This document shows, piece after piece, positions 45,479 through 53,410 of a stretch of 64,000 bases of DNA. This DNA comes from Comamonas denitrificans. GTDB lineage: Bacteria > Pseudomonadota > Gammaproteobacteria > Burkholderiales > Burkholderiaceae_C. A program made the translations under genes and the position numbers. Every line of letters begins with the position of its first letter. Positions within the stretch are counted from its first letter, which is position 1. Location of the stretch: the NCBI RefSeq assembly GCF_017368815.1, contig NZ_JAFNME010000009.1:39236-103235 (forward strand), read 5' to 3'. A model generated the notes under the pieces. That model made no database searches. It saw nothing but the letters and a program-made list of their open reading frames with translations, and was not told the DNA's origin.

Positions 45479-45500
45479 AAGGCCGACAGATGTCGGCCTT
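45479..45500. terminator. Bidirectional terminator between tail tube and tape measure genes
   Basis: AAGGCCGAC (45479-45487) pairs perfectly with GTCGGCCTT (45492-45500) around AGAT. T runs follow on both strands (TTTGCTTTT on plus, TTATTTTTTT on minus). It would stop the capsid/tail-tube transcript before the tape measure gene unless read through, and would end the small plus-strand gene. Confidence 0.85.
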
Positions 45501-45534
45501 TTGCTTTTGGGGATGGTCTGTTATGGGGCGGTCT

Positions 45535-46302
45535 TTACGCTTTGCGCACCCGGTAAAACCGGCTGATGCCCGCGCCCTGCTTGCTATCGTCACGCAGAAT
45601 TGCGCCGCTTACCGGCAGGCTGGCAAAGCCCTTGTCGGCCATCAGCCCGATGCTGCTGGCCACGCCCTGGCTGGCCCGCCAGATTTCAACGATGCAGGGC
45701 TTTCCATCATCGGCCTCGTTCAAGCCTTCGAAGATCAGCTCCAGTTCCTTGGCCTTGGTAGTCAGCGCCTCGATCACGGCATAGCTGCCGTGCTTGTAGC
45801 TGATGACCACCTCCGCACCATCGGCCAGTTCGGTTGCATTGGCAAACACGACCACCCCGGCGGCGGTGGCTTCCCAATTGCCTGCGGCGGGCACGTCTGT
45901 GCCGCCTGCGCCTGCAATGCGTACCTCTACATCTTCGGGCGCAATGTGGGCGGTGCGCAGCAGACCGCCCAGGGTGACGGTATGGGCCTCGTCGGTCACG
46001 GTGCCCGCCTCCACCCCGGTGACGGTGCCCAGGCTGGCGCGGGCCAGGTTGACGGCATTCAGGTCGGCCAGTTTCATCTTGACCTCGACCTCGGTCACAC
46101 GGCGGATTTCGGCATGCTGGCCGCCGCCCAGGCGTGTCATGTCCGGCTGGCTCTGCACATCCTCCTTGTGCGACAGTTCCAGCTCCAAAACGTTGCCAAT
46201 GGACATGGGCGCGGCGCTGCTGCCGCGCTCGCGGGCGTAGACCTTGCCGACCAGGCCAGCCGGGGCAAAAGTGCGGGAGATAACTTGTTGTGCGGTACTC
46301 AT
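45535..46302 (-). CDS. Phage major tail tube protein
   Basis: 255 aa, beta-rich. VGKVYARERGSSAAPMSIGNVLELELSHKEDVQSQPD, then GTVTDEAHTVTLGG, an Ig-like insertion (PAAGNWEATAAGVVVFANATELADGAEVVISYKHGSY), and ELELIFEGLNEADDGKPCIVEIWRAS. This pattern matches tail tube proteins of non-contractile phages. It lies before the tape measure as expected, but no tail-assembly chaperone gene is visible between the two. ATGA overlap with the upstream DUF7210-like gene. Confidence 0.82.
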   Translation of the reverse strand: MSTAQQVISRTFAPAGLVGKVYARERGSSAAPMSIGNVLELELSHKEDVQSQPDMTRLGGGQHAEIRRVTEVEVKMKLADLNAVNLARASLGTVTGVEAGTVTDEAHTVTLGGLLRTAHIAPEDVEVRIAGAGGTDVPAAGNWEATAAGVVVFANATELADGAEVVISYKHGSYAVIEALTTKAKELELIFEGLNEADDGKPCIVEIWRASQGVASSIGLMADKGFASLPVSGAILRDDSKQGAGISRFYRVRKA

Positions 46303-46559
46303 GGGGCTTCGTCCTTATCGACTTCAGTGGTGGGGGTAGGTGCTTCGGTGGCGACCACGCCCGCGCTGCGCAGCCAGCGGGCGGCAGCAGGGGGCACGGC
46401 CAGCGTGTGGCCTGCCGGGTAGCTGCGGCCCTGGTGGGTATGGGGGCGCAGCAGACGCACCGGCTCCAGCCTTTCCTGGGGCTGTGGTGCCTGCGGCTGG
46501 GCCGCAGCGGCACGGCTGCGGGGCGGTTTGTTTTGGGATGCGGTCAAGGTTTCCTCCAT
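46299..46559 (-). CDS. DUF7210-like small phage protein
   Basis: 86 aa. An Ala/Pro/Gln-rich N-terminus is followed by the short conserved core VRLLRPHTHQGRSYPAGHTLAVPPAAARWLRSAGV, which is typical of small proteins next to tail genes in many phages. Function unknown. It overlaps the tail-completion gene by 16 bp and the tail tube gene by 4 bp. Confidence 0.72.
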   Translation of the reverse strand: MEETLTASQNKPPRSRAAAAQPQAPQPQERLEPVRLLRPHTHQGRSYPAGHTLAVPPAAARWLRSAGVVATEAPTPTTEVDKDEAP

Positions 46560-47059
46560 TCGGCCCAGTTACGGGTGGTCAACTCCAATACGGCGCTATG
46601 ACACAGCGCCCCGGCAAACAGCACCGGCCCGGCGCTGCTGACCTGCACGCCGCGTTCTTCGGCCACGCTGGCACCCAGCAGGCCGGGCAGGCCCAGGGCG
46701 GGGCTGGTGCGCACGGCATCGCGCATGCGCTCGATCAGGTCGTCAAAAATCAGTTCGCTGGCCAGGGCGTCTTTAAACGACAGGTAGCCGCGCACCGCCC
46801 AGGTGTGGGTGTTCAGGATGCGGCCATTGGCCGTCACCTCCCGCGTGCCCGTGCGGCGCAGATACCAGCCGCGCAGGTGGGGCGTGGCCCCGAAGGCATC
46901 GGCTGCCGGGTCGGCATGGGTGTACTGGTAGGCGGCTTTAAACCCGCTGTCGCTGTCGGCAAACCGCTCCTGCGCGTGGACGATGCCCACGGCGGGCACG
47001 CCGCGCAGCAGCGCCAGCAGGGCTTGGCGGGTGGCCGCCAGGGTGTTGGGGGTACTCAT
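46544..47059 (-). CDS. Phage tail completion/terminator-type protein
   Basis: 171 aa. The N-terminal helix ATRQALLALLRGVPAVGIVHAQERFAD and alternating strands thereafter (GWYLRRTGTREV, HTWAVRGYLSF, and a central SELIFDDLIERMRDAVR helix) fit the head-tail completion/tail terminator fold. The position between the gp10-like protein and the tail tube supports this. ATGA overlap with the upstream gene. The assignment rests on position and predicted fold. Confidence 0.65.
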   Translation of the reverse strand: MSTPNTLAATRQALLALLRGVPAVGIVHAQERFADSDSGFKAAYQYTHADPAADAFGATPHLRGWYLRRTGTREVTANGRILNTHTWAVRGYLSFKDALASELIFDDLIERMRDAVRTSPALGLPGLLGASVAEERGVQVSSAGPVLFAGALCHSAVLELTTRNWAEWRKP

Positions 47060-47559
47060 GCGCTGCCCTCGGCAATGTGTGCCGCTACCTGGGCAGCGGC
47101 ACGCTCAAAAATGGCGATGATTTGCCCCTCGGTGGCCTCCACGGCCCGTGCCATCGGGCGCTGGGCCGGGGTGCCGTGGCGGGCAATCTTGCGGGCCACC
47201 AGGAACGCAACATTGCGCACTTCTTTCGGGTCGTGGATGCCCAGCACGGCCTTTACCCAGGGTTGCAGCGCCTCCGAAGGCGGCATGTGCGGCCTGGTGC
47301 CCAACTCCACCCAAACGGCGCTAGGCTGGCTGCTGCCCACCACGCCCAGCACCCCGGCGGGGGTGCTGGAAACGTCGCTGTGGATGCTCCCCGCCGTCAG
47401 GCCGGTGGCACCACGGGGCATGTTTTCCTGCCACTCGCGCTGGGCCAGCAACGTGGCTTCGAGCATGGCCGCTTGCAGCACCTGGTCGGTGTAGCCCGGT
47501 GCTTCACGCAGGCCGCGTGCCAGCCCATCCAGGCCCGCAATGCTGATGGATAGCCTCAT
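47056..47559 (-). CDS. HK97 gp10-like phage protein
   Basis: 167 aa. The pattern GLDGLARGLREAPGYTDQVLQAAMLEATLLAQREWQENMP, then TGLTAGSIHSDVSS, VWVELGTRPHMPPSEALQPWVK and a C-terminal helix, is that of the HK97-gp10 (tail completion/neck) family. It overlaps both neighbours by 4 bp in the head-tail joining cluster. Confidence 0.8.
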   Translation of the reverse strand: MRLSISIAGLDGLARGLREAPGYTDQVLQAAMLEATLLAQREWQENMPRGATGLTAGSIHSDVSSTPAGVLGVVGSSQPSAVWVELGTRPHMPPSEALQPWVKAVLGIHDPKEVRNVAFLVARKIARHGTPAQRPMARAVEATEGQIIAIFERAAAQVAAHIAEGSA

Positions 47560-48002
47560 AGTCCCGCTCCCCGTCGCACCAGGTTGTGACGCGGGTTGCG
47601 CCGGGGCCAGCTGGCCACTGCCGCTGCCGCGCCCTGGCTGGGGGCGGCGCTGGGATCAAGCGGGTCGGCCTGGCCGGTACCCGCGTAGTACGCCTGGCGG
47701 TATTCCTTGGCCCGCGCCGCATACGCCTGGGCACGGCTTTGCGTGCGGGCCATGTCCACCGCCAAGGTGGTCTCGCGCTCGCTGCTGTAGCGGGTGGCCA
47801 GCTGCTGGCACAGCAGGTAGGCAGCCCATTGGGCCACCGGCAGGCGATGCTCCAGCGACACCTCGGCCTGCGCGGGCAGCGACATATCGGTGTAGTAGCG
47901 CAGCAGCGCCTGCGCCGTGGCCCGCTCGCGGGCGTCCGGCGGCAGGGTGTCCTGCTGCTCAGGCACCAGATCGTCCAGCAACGCCTGTAATTCGGCCTGC
48001 AT
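47556..48002 (-). CDS. Putative head-tail connector protein
   Basis: 148 aa, mostly helical: LQALLDDLVPEQQDTLPPDARERATAQALLRYY, LEHRLPVAQWAAYLLCQQLATRY, and RAQAYAARAKEYRQAYYAG. Position directly after the capsid gene (2 nt gap) and helical content suggest an adaptor of the gp6/gp36 kind. No firm family match can be made by eye. Confidence 0.6.
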   Translation of the reverse strand: MQAELQALLDDLVPEQQDTLPPDARERATAQALLRYYTDMSLPAQAEVSLEHRLPVAQWAAYLLCQQLATRYSSERETTLAVDMARTQSRAQAYAARAKEYRQAYYAGTGQADPLDPSAAPSQGAAAAVASWPRRNPRHNLVRRGAGL

Positions 48003-48003
48003 T

Positions 48004-50367
48004 TCAGGCCACCACGGCTTTGGTAAAGGCGCGGAAGTCCGTCACTGCGCCGCCGTAAATGTGCCGAATTTTGTAGGTCAGCTTGTCGGCGGCGAACATG
48101 CTGCCCAGCGTGGGCGAGTCCTGCACGAAAAGCTCCGGCTCTTCCTTGCCGTCCAGGAAGCCCATTTCAATTCCAGGGATGTCCAGCGGGTCAGCCGCCG
48201 TGCACCAGTCATTGGCATCCGTCCAGTACCAGACCGGGATGATGTTCATCGTCAGCGTCTGGATGAAGGTTTTTTCGTTGTTCGTGGCCAACTTGAACAA
48301 GTCCACCGCCGCCTCTTGCAGCTCCACCGGCACGATCAGGCGGGTGGGGGTGATGCCGATGCGATCGTTGCTGTCCATCTCCGTCTGCTTGAGCATGGCC
48401 AGGCGGTGCGCGGCCAAGGCGGTTTTGTCAAGTGCGGCGGTGAACAGGTTGCCGTGGTCGGCGTGGAACAGCGCCTTGCCGTCATAAATGGCCTGGTTGT
48501 TACGCAAAAAATCAAAAACAAACTTGGCCAGAGTGCGCTTGGCCGCCCGCGAGAGCTTGCCCGGGATGCGCCGAATTACGCCCACGTCGTCGTTCTTGAT
48601 CATCTCCAGCGTCACGTCTTCAGTGCCGCCGCGCTTGGTGGCGCGGTAGGTGGCTTCTTCATCGGTCGGGCTGCCCAGGGGCTGATAATCAGCGCCCTCA
48701 GCCACGGCAGGCAGGTCACCATAGCCGCCCCAGCGGGTGCGGTGCTGCACGCGAAAGTCATTGAGCGGCACCACACTCACCAACTGCCGCCAGCCGTCAA
48801 AGTCCACAGCGGCGCGGTAGTCGGCCAGCATGCGGCGGGTGATGCTGTCGCCCAGCACCTCGGCAAAAGAGCTGCTGCCCAGCGACTCGACCATGCGCGA
48901 CTGGTCGCACTCGCGCAAGCGGCCTGTGACCTGGCGGTCGCCGGTCATCTCTACGTAGCATTCCTTGATGGACTGCACGCGGCCATGGTCTTTGTGACCA
49001 GGGTCCCAAAAAGCATCCAGCATGTCGCGCATGGTCAGGCTGCGGTCGCCCACCTGGATGGAGCCTTGGCCAAACATGGGGACACGCACCGCACCGCTTT
49101 CGGTCAGGCGGGCCACGTAGCCGCCTTCGTCTTTGATGAGCTGGGCCACTGCCGCCTCGGTCAAGCGGTCAGCGCCCGCCGTGGCCACCTGGGCCAGTAG
49201 GCGTTCTTTGCTGGCCTGAGGCAGTTGGGCCGCGCCAATGCGCTCGCGGGCTACGCCGCGCAGCTCGAACACGGCCAGGTCAGCGCGGGTCAAGGGAGTG
49301 CTGTCACCCTGGGCTTCGGTCACGCGCTGGGTATTGCTAACACTGCTATCAGCGGCGGGCACCAGCGGGCCGCAAACGGCTTCGTGCAAATTGACCACCT
49401 CATCGTCGGTGATCGTTTCAAAATTGACAGCGGCATATTTGGCCGGGTCTTTGGCCTTGACGGCCTCCAACATGCGTTGTTTCCACAGGGGCATGGCTTG
49501 GCTTCCTTGTTCAGATTCAGGAGTAGGAGTAGGGAAATCGGGGTCGGCGGCTTCGGTCAGGCGGTCCAGGCCGCCGCCTGCGCCTGGCTCCACGATCAGA
49601 TCGACGGAATGCACCTTCACGAAGCGCACCGCCTCGCGCAGCTTTTCTGCACCGGCTTTGCGGATGCGGGTGCGGGCATCAGCGTCAATCGACAGGCCCA
49701 GCAAGCCCTGCATGCCGCGCTTGACGGCCTCGACCATCTTGGTGACAGCGGCATCGCTGGGGTCAATGGCTTTAAAAGTGCCCACCAGTGCGCCGCTATC
49801 GGGCACGGTGCCCTCGATAAAGCGCACGCTGTAGATGCCGCCGATCAGGTTGCGCACGTCCTTACCCTTGCCTGCGATGTGCTCGGCATCGCTTTTGGCA
49901 AACACGCGCACACCTTCAAACATGGGCGCGGCTTCGCGCAGCGCGGCATCGGGGTAATAGTTGCGGTTGCCGCTGCGGCCTGCGCGGATCAGCGTCACTT
50001 CGATGCTGCCGTCTGCGGCTTCGCGGAATGCGGTCTCCTGGTCATCCGCGTTTGCTTCGCGCACGGATACAGGGGCCGCGCCCACTGGGGCGTAATCCGC
50101 CACGACTTCCTGCGCGTCGCCCAAGGACACGGCGTTATCAGCCGTCAAGGTGTAGGGGTAGCTGTACAGCCGCCCTTTGTATTGAACGACTACGCGGTCG
50201 GGCCAGATGCCGCGCACGTCAGCATAAAAGTCACCGCCGTTGGCGGACAGGCGCAGCTTGTCGCGGATGGCCTGACGCACCAAATCCAGCAGCTGGCCGT
50301 ACTCGGTGGTCACGGCCTCGGTCATGCGGGCAAAGCCGCCGCCTGGGGGAATGCGTTTTACCGGCAT
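48004..50367 (-). CDS. Prohead protease / major capsid protein fusion
   Basis: 787 aa. The N-terminal part (about 95-290) has a prohead-protease look: IEVTLIRAGRSGNRNYYPDAALREAAPMFEGVRVFAKSDAEH, then IRFIEG-like and GTFKAID strands, LLGLSIDA and VHSVDLIVEPGAGG. A linker (about 290-420) carries several LTEA/VTEA-type tags. The C-terminal part (about 430-787) is capsid-like: VSVVPLNDFRVQHRTRWGGYGDLP, FHADHGNLFTAALD, and a closing KIRHIYGGAVTDFRAFTKAVV. Cleavage would release the capsid domain during head maturation. The catalytic residues of the protease could not be fixed by eye. Confidence 0.85.
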   Translation of the reverse strand: MPVKRIPPGGGFARMTEAVTTEYGQLLDLVRQAIRDKLRLSANGGDFYADVRGIWPDRVVVQYKGRLYSYPYTLTADNAVSLGDAQEVVADYAPVGAAPVSVREANADDQETAFREAADGSIEVTLIRAGRSGNRNYYPDAALREAAPMFEGVRVFAKSDAEHIAGKGKDVRNLIGGIYSVRFIEGTVPDSGALVGTFKAIDPSDAAVTKMVEAVKRGMQGLLGLSIDADARTRIRKAGAEKLREAVRFVKVHSVDLIVEPGAGGGLDRLTEAADPDFPTPTPESEQGSQAMPLWKQRMLEAVKAKDPAKYAAVNFETITDDEVVNLHEAVCGPLVPAADSSVSNTQRVTEAQGDSTPLTRADLAVFELRGVARERIGAAQLPQASKERLLAQVATAGADRLTEAAVAQLIKDEGGYVARLTESGAVRVPMFGQGSIQVGDRSLTMRDMLDAFWDPGHKDHGRVQSIKECYVEMTGDRQVTGRLRECDQSRMVESLGSSSFAEVLGDSITRRMLADYRAAVDFDGWRQLVSVVPLNDFRVQHRTRWGGYGDLPAVAEGADYQPLGSPTDEEATYRATKRGGTEDVTLEMIKNDDVGVIRRIPGKLSRAAKRTLAKFVFDFLRNNQAIYDGKALFHADHGNLFTAALDKTALAAHRLAMLKQTEMDSNDRIGITPTRLIVPVELQEAAVDLFKLATNNEKTFIQTLTMNIIPVWYWTDANDWCTAADPLDIPGIEMGFLDGKEEPELFVQDSPTLGSMFAADKLTYKIRHIYGGAVTDFRAFTKAVVA

Positions 50368-50370
50368 GGC

Positions 50371-50547
50371 TTACTCGCCCTTGTCTGCCGCCGCGTCCAG
50401 GCTGGAGAGTTTTTGCCCGGCCTTGGTCACCACCACGACATGCGTGCCGTAGTCCTTGAAGTCCAGCACCGCCCTGGCGGGGCATTTCACGCGCTTGGCC
50501 GCATCGGCAGCGGTCAGGGGTTCATCGGTGATTTTGGCATCGGTCAT
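50371..50547 (-). CDS. Small phage protein before the capsid gene
   Basis: 58 aa: MTDAKITDEPLTAADAAKRV, then KCPARAVLDFKDYGTHVVVV and a Lys/Asp-rich end. It resembles the short KOW/SH3-like proteins with a VLDFKDYGTHVVVVTKAGQK strand pair found upstream of capsid genes in Mu-like phages, but the function is unknown. The stop is 3 nt before the capsid ATG (50367), so the two are coupled. Its GGAG SD is held in a hairpin (50557-50578). Confidence 0.72.
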   Translation of the reverse strand: MTDAKITDEPLTAADAAKRVKCPARAVLDFKDYGTHVVVVTKAGQKLSSLDAAADKGE

Positions 50548-50815
50548 CTGCTGTCACTCCATCGGGATTGGGATGGAGCGACTTTCGCCGAGGAGTCAAA
50601 AAAAACTGAGGCTGCCAGGGGTCGGCCCGAGAGGGTGGCGCGGAGGTTTTTAGCGCACCTCGGCGCGGCGAGGCTTGCGCCTGCGCGGGTCTATGTTTAA
50701 ACCCCGTTTAAATCTTCGCGTGTGCGCTTGTATTTGCAAAGGCAGGGGGTAGGCGCTGGCTAGGCGATTCGTGCGCCGTAGCGGGCTTTTTTGCAATACG
50801 GGCTGCGGCCATAGT
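50548..50815 (-). other. Non-coding gap between the gpF-like gene and the capsid operon
   Basis: 268 nt. Besides the SD hairpin it holds an inverted repeat TTTAAAC-CCC-GTTTAAA at 50696-50712 and GC-rich imperfect repeats. An alternate minus frame (50760-50972) runs in from the gpF-like gene but has no coding character. A late promoter for the capsid genes is likely here but no clear sigma70 hexamers are seen. Confidence 0.5.
50557..50578 (-). promoter_or_regulatory. SD-sequestering hairpin before the capsid operon
   Basis: CTCCATC (50557-50563) and GATGGAG (50572-50578) form a 7-bp stem with an 8-nt loop. In the minus-strand mRNA the 3' arm contains the GGAG that serves the 58-aa gene 9 nt before its ATG. 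This could limit translation until the stem is opened. Confidence 0.55.
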
Positions 50816-51799
50816 TTAGCTGGTTGCCGCCGGGGGGCGGTTTGCGCCCTCTTGCCGCCGCCCGGCCCGCTTGGCAGCTTGGTCCAGCGCGGCTTTGCGC
50901 CCGTCTAATTTCAGCTCCAGCTCGGTAAATGGCTTGGCTCCAGGGGTGGAGACTTTCCAGTGTTTCATCCATGGCAGGCTGATGCAGCCGCAGCGGATGA
51001 TCTGCTCTGGCGGCGCTTTGGGGTCATGTGGGCACTGCATCAAAGTGATGCCACCACCGGGGTTGGGCACTTTGAAGGACTTGTCGGCATCCACCACCTG
51101 CCCGTCCATGATGTCGTGGTACCAGCGGCTGTGGATTTTGCCGCTGCGCCGCCATTGCTTGCCGAGGCCGGGCACGATCTCGGCGGCCTGGTGCAGCCGG
51201 TCGCTGCCTGCGACAGCAAAGGCACGGGCCACTTCGGTCTGCACGATCATCGTCGCGCGGGCGGGGGATTCTGTCGCCAGCAGCTTTTGCACGGCCTGGA
51301 TGGCCTGGTACGGTGTCTGCGCACCGATGGTCACCAGCCCGAGCTGGCGGCCTATCTTGCCTGCGGCTTCCTGGCCCACGTCTTTGAGGCGCAGCATGCC
51401 AAAGGCTTTCATCTGCTGGAGCTGGCGCACATCTATTTGCGCCAGGCGCAGCTCCACGGCGTGGCCGATGGTGGCCAGGGGCTTGTCCACGGTGGCCACG
51501 CCCAGCTCCCAGGCATCTTGCATACGGCCCTCGAATAGCGCCCCGGCCTTGCCGGTGGCCCCTGCCAGCACGTCTTCAATCTGCCTCAGCAACCGTGCCA
51601 AGTGCCACTGCTGCCAGTCGGGCGGCAGGCCCGCCAGGGTGGCCAAAATCTCGGTGCGGACGGTTTTAAGGATTTCCAGCATGCCGGTTTGCCCGGCCAG
51701 CAGCAGCCGCCCGCGCTCGCGCAGGTGGCGGGCGATTTCTGCCTCGAAGGCTGCGTCCGGCTTGTCTGCCTGGGGCAGCGGATCAGTCTTGCGGCCCAT
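50816..51799 (-). CDS. Phage head morphogenesis protein (Mu gpF-like)
   Basis: 327 aa minor head protein. The middle and C-terminal segments ARATMIVQTEVARAFAVAGSDRLHQA, KQWRRSGKIHSRWYHDIMDGQVVDADKSF and CPHDPKAPPEQIIRCGCISLPWM are the gpF/SPP1-gp7 signature. Proteins of this family travel with the portal into the procapsid. It overlaps the portal gene by 17 bp. Confidence 0.9.
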   Translation of the reverse strand: MGRKTDPLPQADKPDAAFEAEIARHLRERGRLLLAGQTGMLEILKTVRTEILATLAGLPPDWQQWHLARLLRQIEDVLAGATGKAGALFEGRMQDAWELGVATVDKPLATIGHAVELRLAQIDVRQLQQMKAFGMLRLKDVGQEAAGKIGRQLGLVTIGAQTPYQAIQAVQKLLATESPARATMIVQTEVARAFAVAGSDRLHQAAEIVPGLGKQWRRSGKIHSRWYHDIMDGQVVDADKSFKVPNPGGGITLMQCPHDPKAPPEQIIRCGCISLPWMKHWKVSTPGAKPFTELELKLDGRKAALDQAAKRAGRRQEGANRPPAATS

Positions 51800-53228
51800 C
51801 GCTCAAGCCATCTTGGCTGCGGTAGATATCGCGGGCATCGCGCTCGGCCTGGCGCTGCGCGGCCTCTTCACGCGCGTCGGCCAGCTCGGCCTTGGCATCA
51901 AAGTCTTGGCCGAAGCGCTGGGCCACGTCGGCCACGATTTTGAGGGCAGTCTCCTCGGTCAAAAGGCCGGCCTCGATCATCTGGATCACTGCCGAGACTA
52001 CCGACTGCATGGCAGAGGCAAATTTGGTCACATCGCGGTTGAGCAGTTCCGGGAATACCGCCGTGACCTGCCACTCATCCGCGGCCCAATCAGGGGTAAC
52101 GCCCTGAGTGCGAGCATGGCAGAGCAGCACGTAGCGCCCAATCTCTTCGAGCATCCGCTTTAAAAACGCCTGGCGCATCGAATACATCTTGAACGTGGGC
52201 TCGCCCATTTCGCTGGCGGCCGCACGGTTGACATCGCCGCCGCCGCCAAACCAATGCTCTGGCACGGTGGCACCGCCCAACACGTGGTTGCGCAGCAGCC
52301 GGGCGCTGGCACTGGTGTCTGCGGCTTGCAGGCTGGGGGATTTGGGCTCCAGCTTGACCTGGTCGTTATGCACAAAGCTGCTGTTGGGTTCTGGCGGCAC
52401 AAACTCGCGCTCAAACTTTTTGACCGTGGCATCGTCCGCCCCGGTCAGGGTCACGTCCCAGACAAAACGGCGTAGGTAGTCGATGCGGTCGAGTTCGGCA
52501 AACAAAAAGCCGTCGTAGGCATCCAGCCAGTCCATTTGCCCCAGCAGGTCAGAGCGGCCCCGGGTGCCATTGGGGAATTTATTGACCTGGTACAGCAGGC
52601 AGTCACCATCCGTAAAGTCCTTGGCGCGGATTTCTGCGGTACGGGCGCTGAACAATTCAGCATCTTCGCCCAGCACGATCACCCGGTATTTGTAGTGCCG
52701 CCCTTTGCTGTCACGCTTGGTAATCACGCCGATGGGCTGCTCGGGGTTATCGGGGTCGTTCACAACCTGGGCAATTTGCCGAGGGTCAAGGTAGCCCAGA
52801 CGTACAAAGCCGTCGCCCTCGCGCACGTGGGCGACAAAACACTGCTCGCCCAGCAGGCCCAAGGCACGCACGCGGCCCTCCAGCTTTAAAGGCCAGTTGT
52901 TGATGGGGTCGGCCCAGAAGGAGTTCAGCAGCTTTTGTTGCCCGTCGTCCACGCATTGCAGCGTCACCCCCTCGGCCAGCAGGTAGGCCAGGGGCAGCTC
53001 CACAAGCCGGTTGGCCAGCAAGTTGGTCTGCCACAGGTATTCGGCCAGTTTTTGCATGCGCTCCTGCGCCATCGGCTCCAGGTCGCGGTCATTCATGCCG
53101 CCCAGGCCGTCGCCGGTCAAGCGCCGCCAGCCCTCATCGCTGCTGTGGCCCTGGGCGCTGGCCGCTTCGCGCAGGGGCTGGGCCGGGGCAAGGCCCAGGG
53201 CGGTTTTGGCGCGGTCGATCCAGCTCAC
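51783..53228 (-). CDS. Phage portal protein (DUF935, Mu gp29-like)
   Basis: 481 aa. The N-terminal WRRLTGDGLGGMNDRDLEPMAQERMQKLAEYLWQTNLLANRLVELPLAYLLAEGV, EGRVRALGLLGEQCF and later TRGRSDLLGQMDWLDAYDGFLFAELDRIDYLRRF are typical of DUF935 portals. The dodecameric portal is the DNA gate of the head. It follows a 61-aa gene with ATGA overlap. Confidence 0.9.
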   Translation of the reverse strand: MSWIDRAKTALGLAPAQPLREAASAQGHSSDEGWRRLTGDGLGGMNDRDLEPMAQERMQKLAEYLWQTNLLANRLVELPLAYLLAEGVTLQCVDDGQQKLLNSFWADPINNWPLKLEGRVRALGLLGEQCFVAHVREGDGFVRLGYLDPRQIAQVVNDPDNPEQPIGVITKRDSKGRHYKYRVIVLGEDAELFSARTAEIRAKDFTDGDCLLYQVNKFPNGTRGRSDLLGQMDWLDAYDGFLFAELDRIDYLRRFVWDVTLTGADDATVKKFEREFVPPEPNSSFVHNDQVKLEPKSPSLQAADTSASARLLRNHVLGGATVPEHWFGGGGDVNRAAASEMGEPTFKMYSMRQAFLKRMLEEIGRYVLLCHARTQGVTPDWAADEWQVTAVFPELLNRDVTKFASAMQSVVSAVIQMIEAGLLTEETALKIVADVAQRFGQDFDAKAELADAREEAAQRQAERDARDIYRSQDGLSDGPQD

Positions 53229-53410
53229 AGCTTGCCCTCCACTTGCAGCTCGGCCACCACCAGGGCCAGGGCTACCTGGCCGTGGTCATTGTGCTGCGCC
53301 AGCACTTCGCGCAACTTGGCAGCGGCCAGGTACACGCCCTGGCGCTGAAATTCGGGCAGGTCGCGGATAGCGCCCTGGACGACATACAGTCGGGCTTGGC
53401 TTTCATTCAT
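53225..53410 (-). CDS. Small phage protein between terminase and portal
   Basis: 61 aa (MNESQARLYVVQGAIRDLPE and onwards), helical, no Cys. It overlaps the terminase gene by ATGA on one side and the portal gene by 4 bp on the other, which strongly supports real translation. Function unknown. Confidence 0.75.
   Translation of the reverse strand: MNESQARLYVVQGAIRDLPEFQRQGVYLAAAKLREVLAQHNDHGQVALALVVAELQVEGKL

Noticed and set aside
45297..45593. 98-codon minus-strand frame as a possible tail-assembly chaperone
   Set aside because: Sequence is rich in Ser/Thr/Arg without chaperone character, crosses the terminator and overlaps the tail tube gene out of frame.
41614..46302. Contractile tail sheath gene
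   Set aside because: Only one tube-like gene is present before the tape measure and no sheath-sized gene precedes it.
50760..50972. 70-codon minus-strand frame running out of the gpF-like gene
   Set aside because: Lies mostly inside the gpF-like gene in another frame; only its last 18 codons are in the gap and there is no internal start with an SD.
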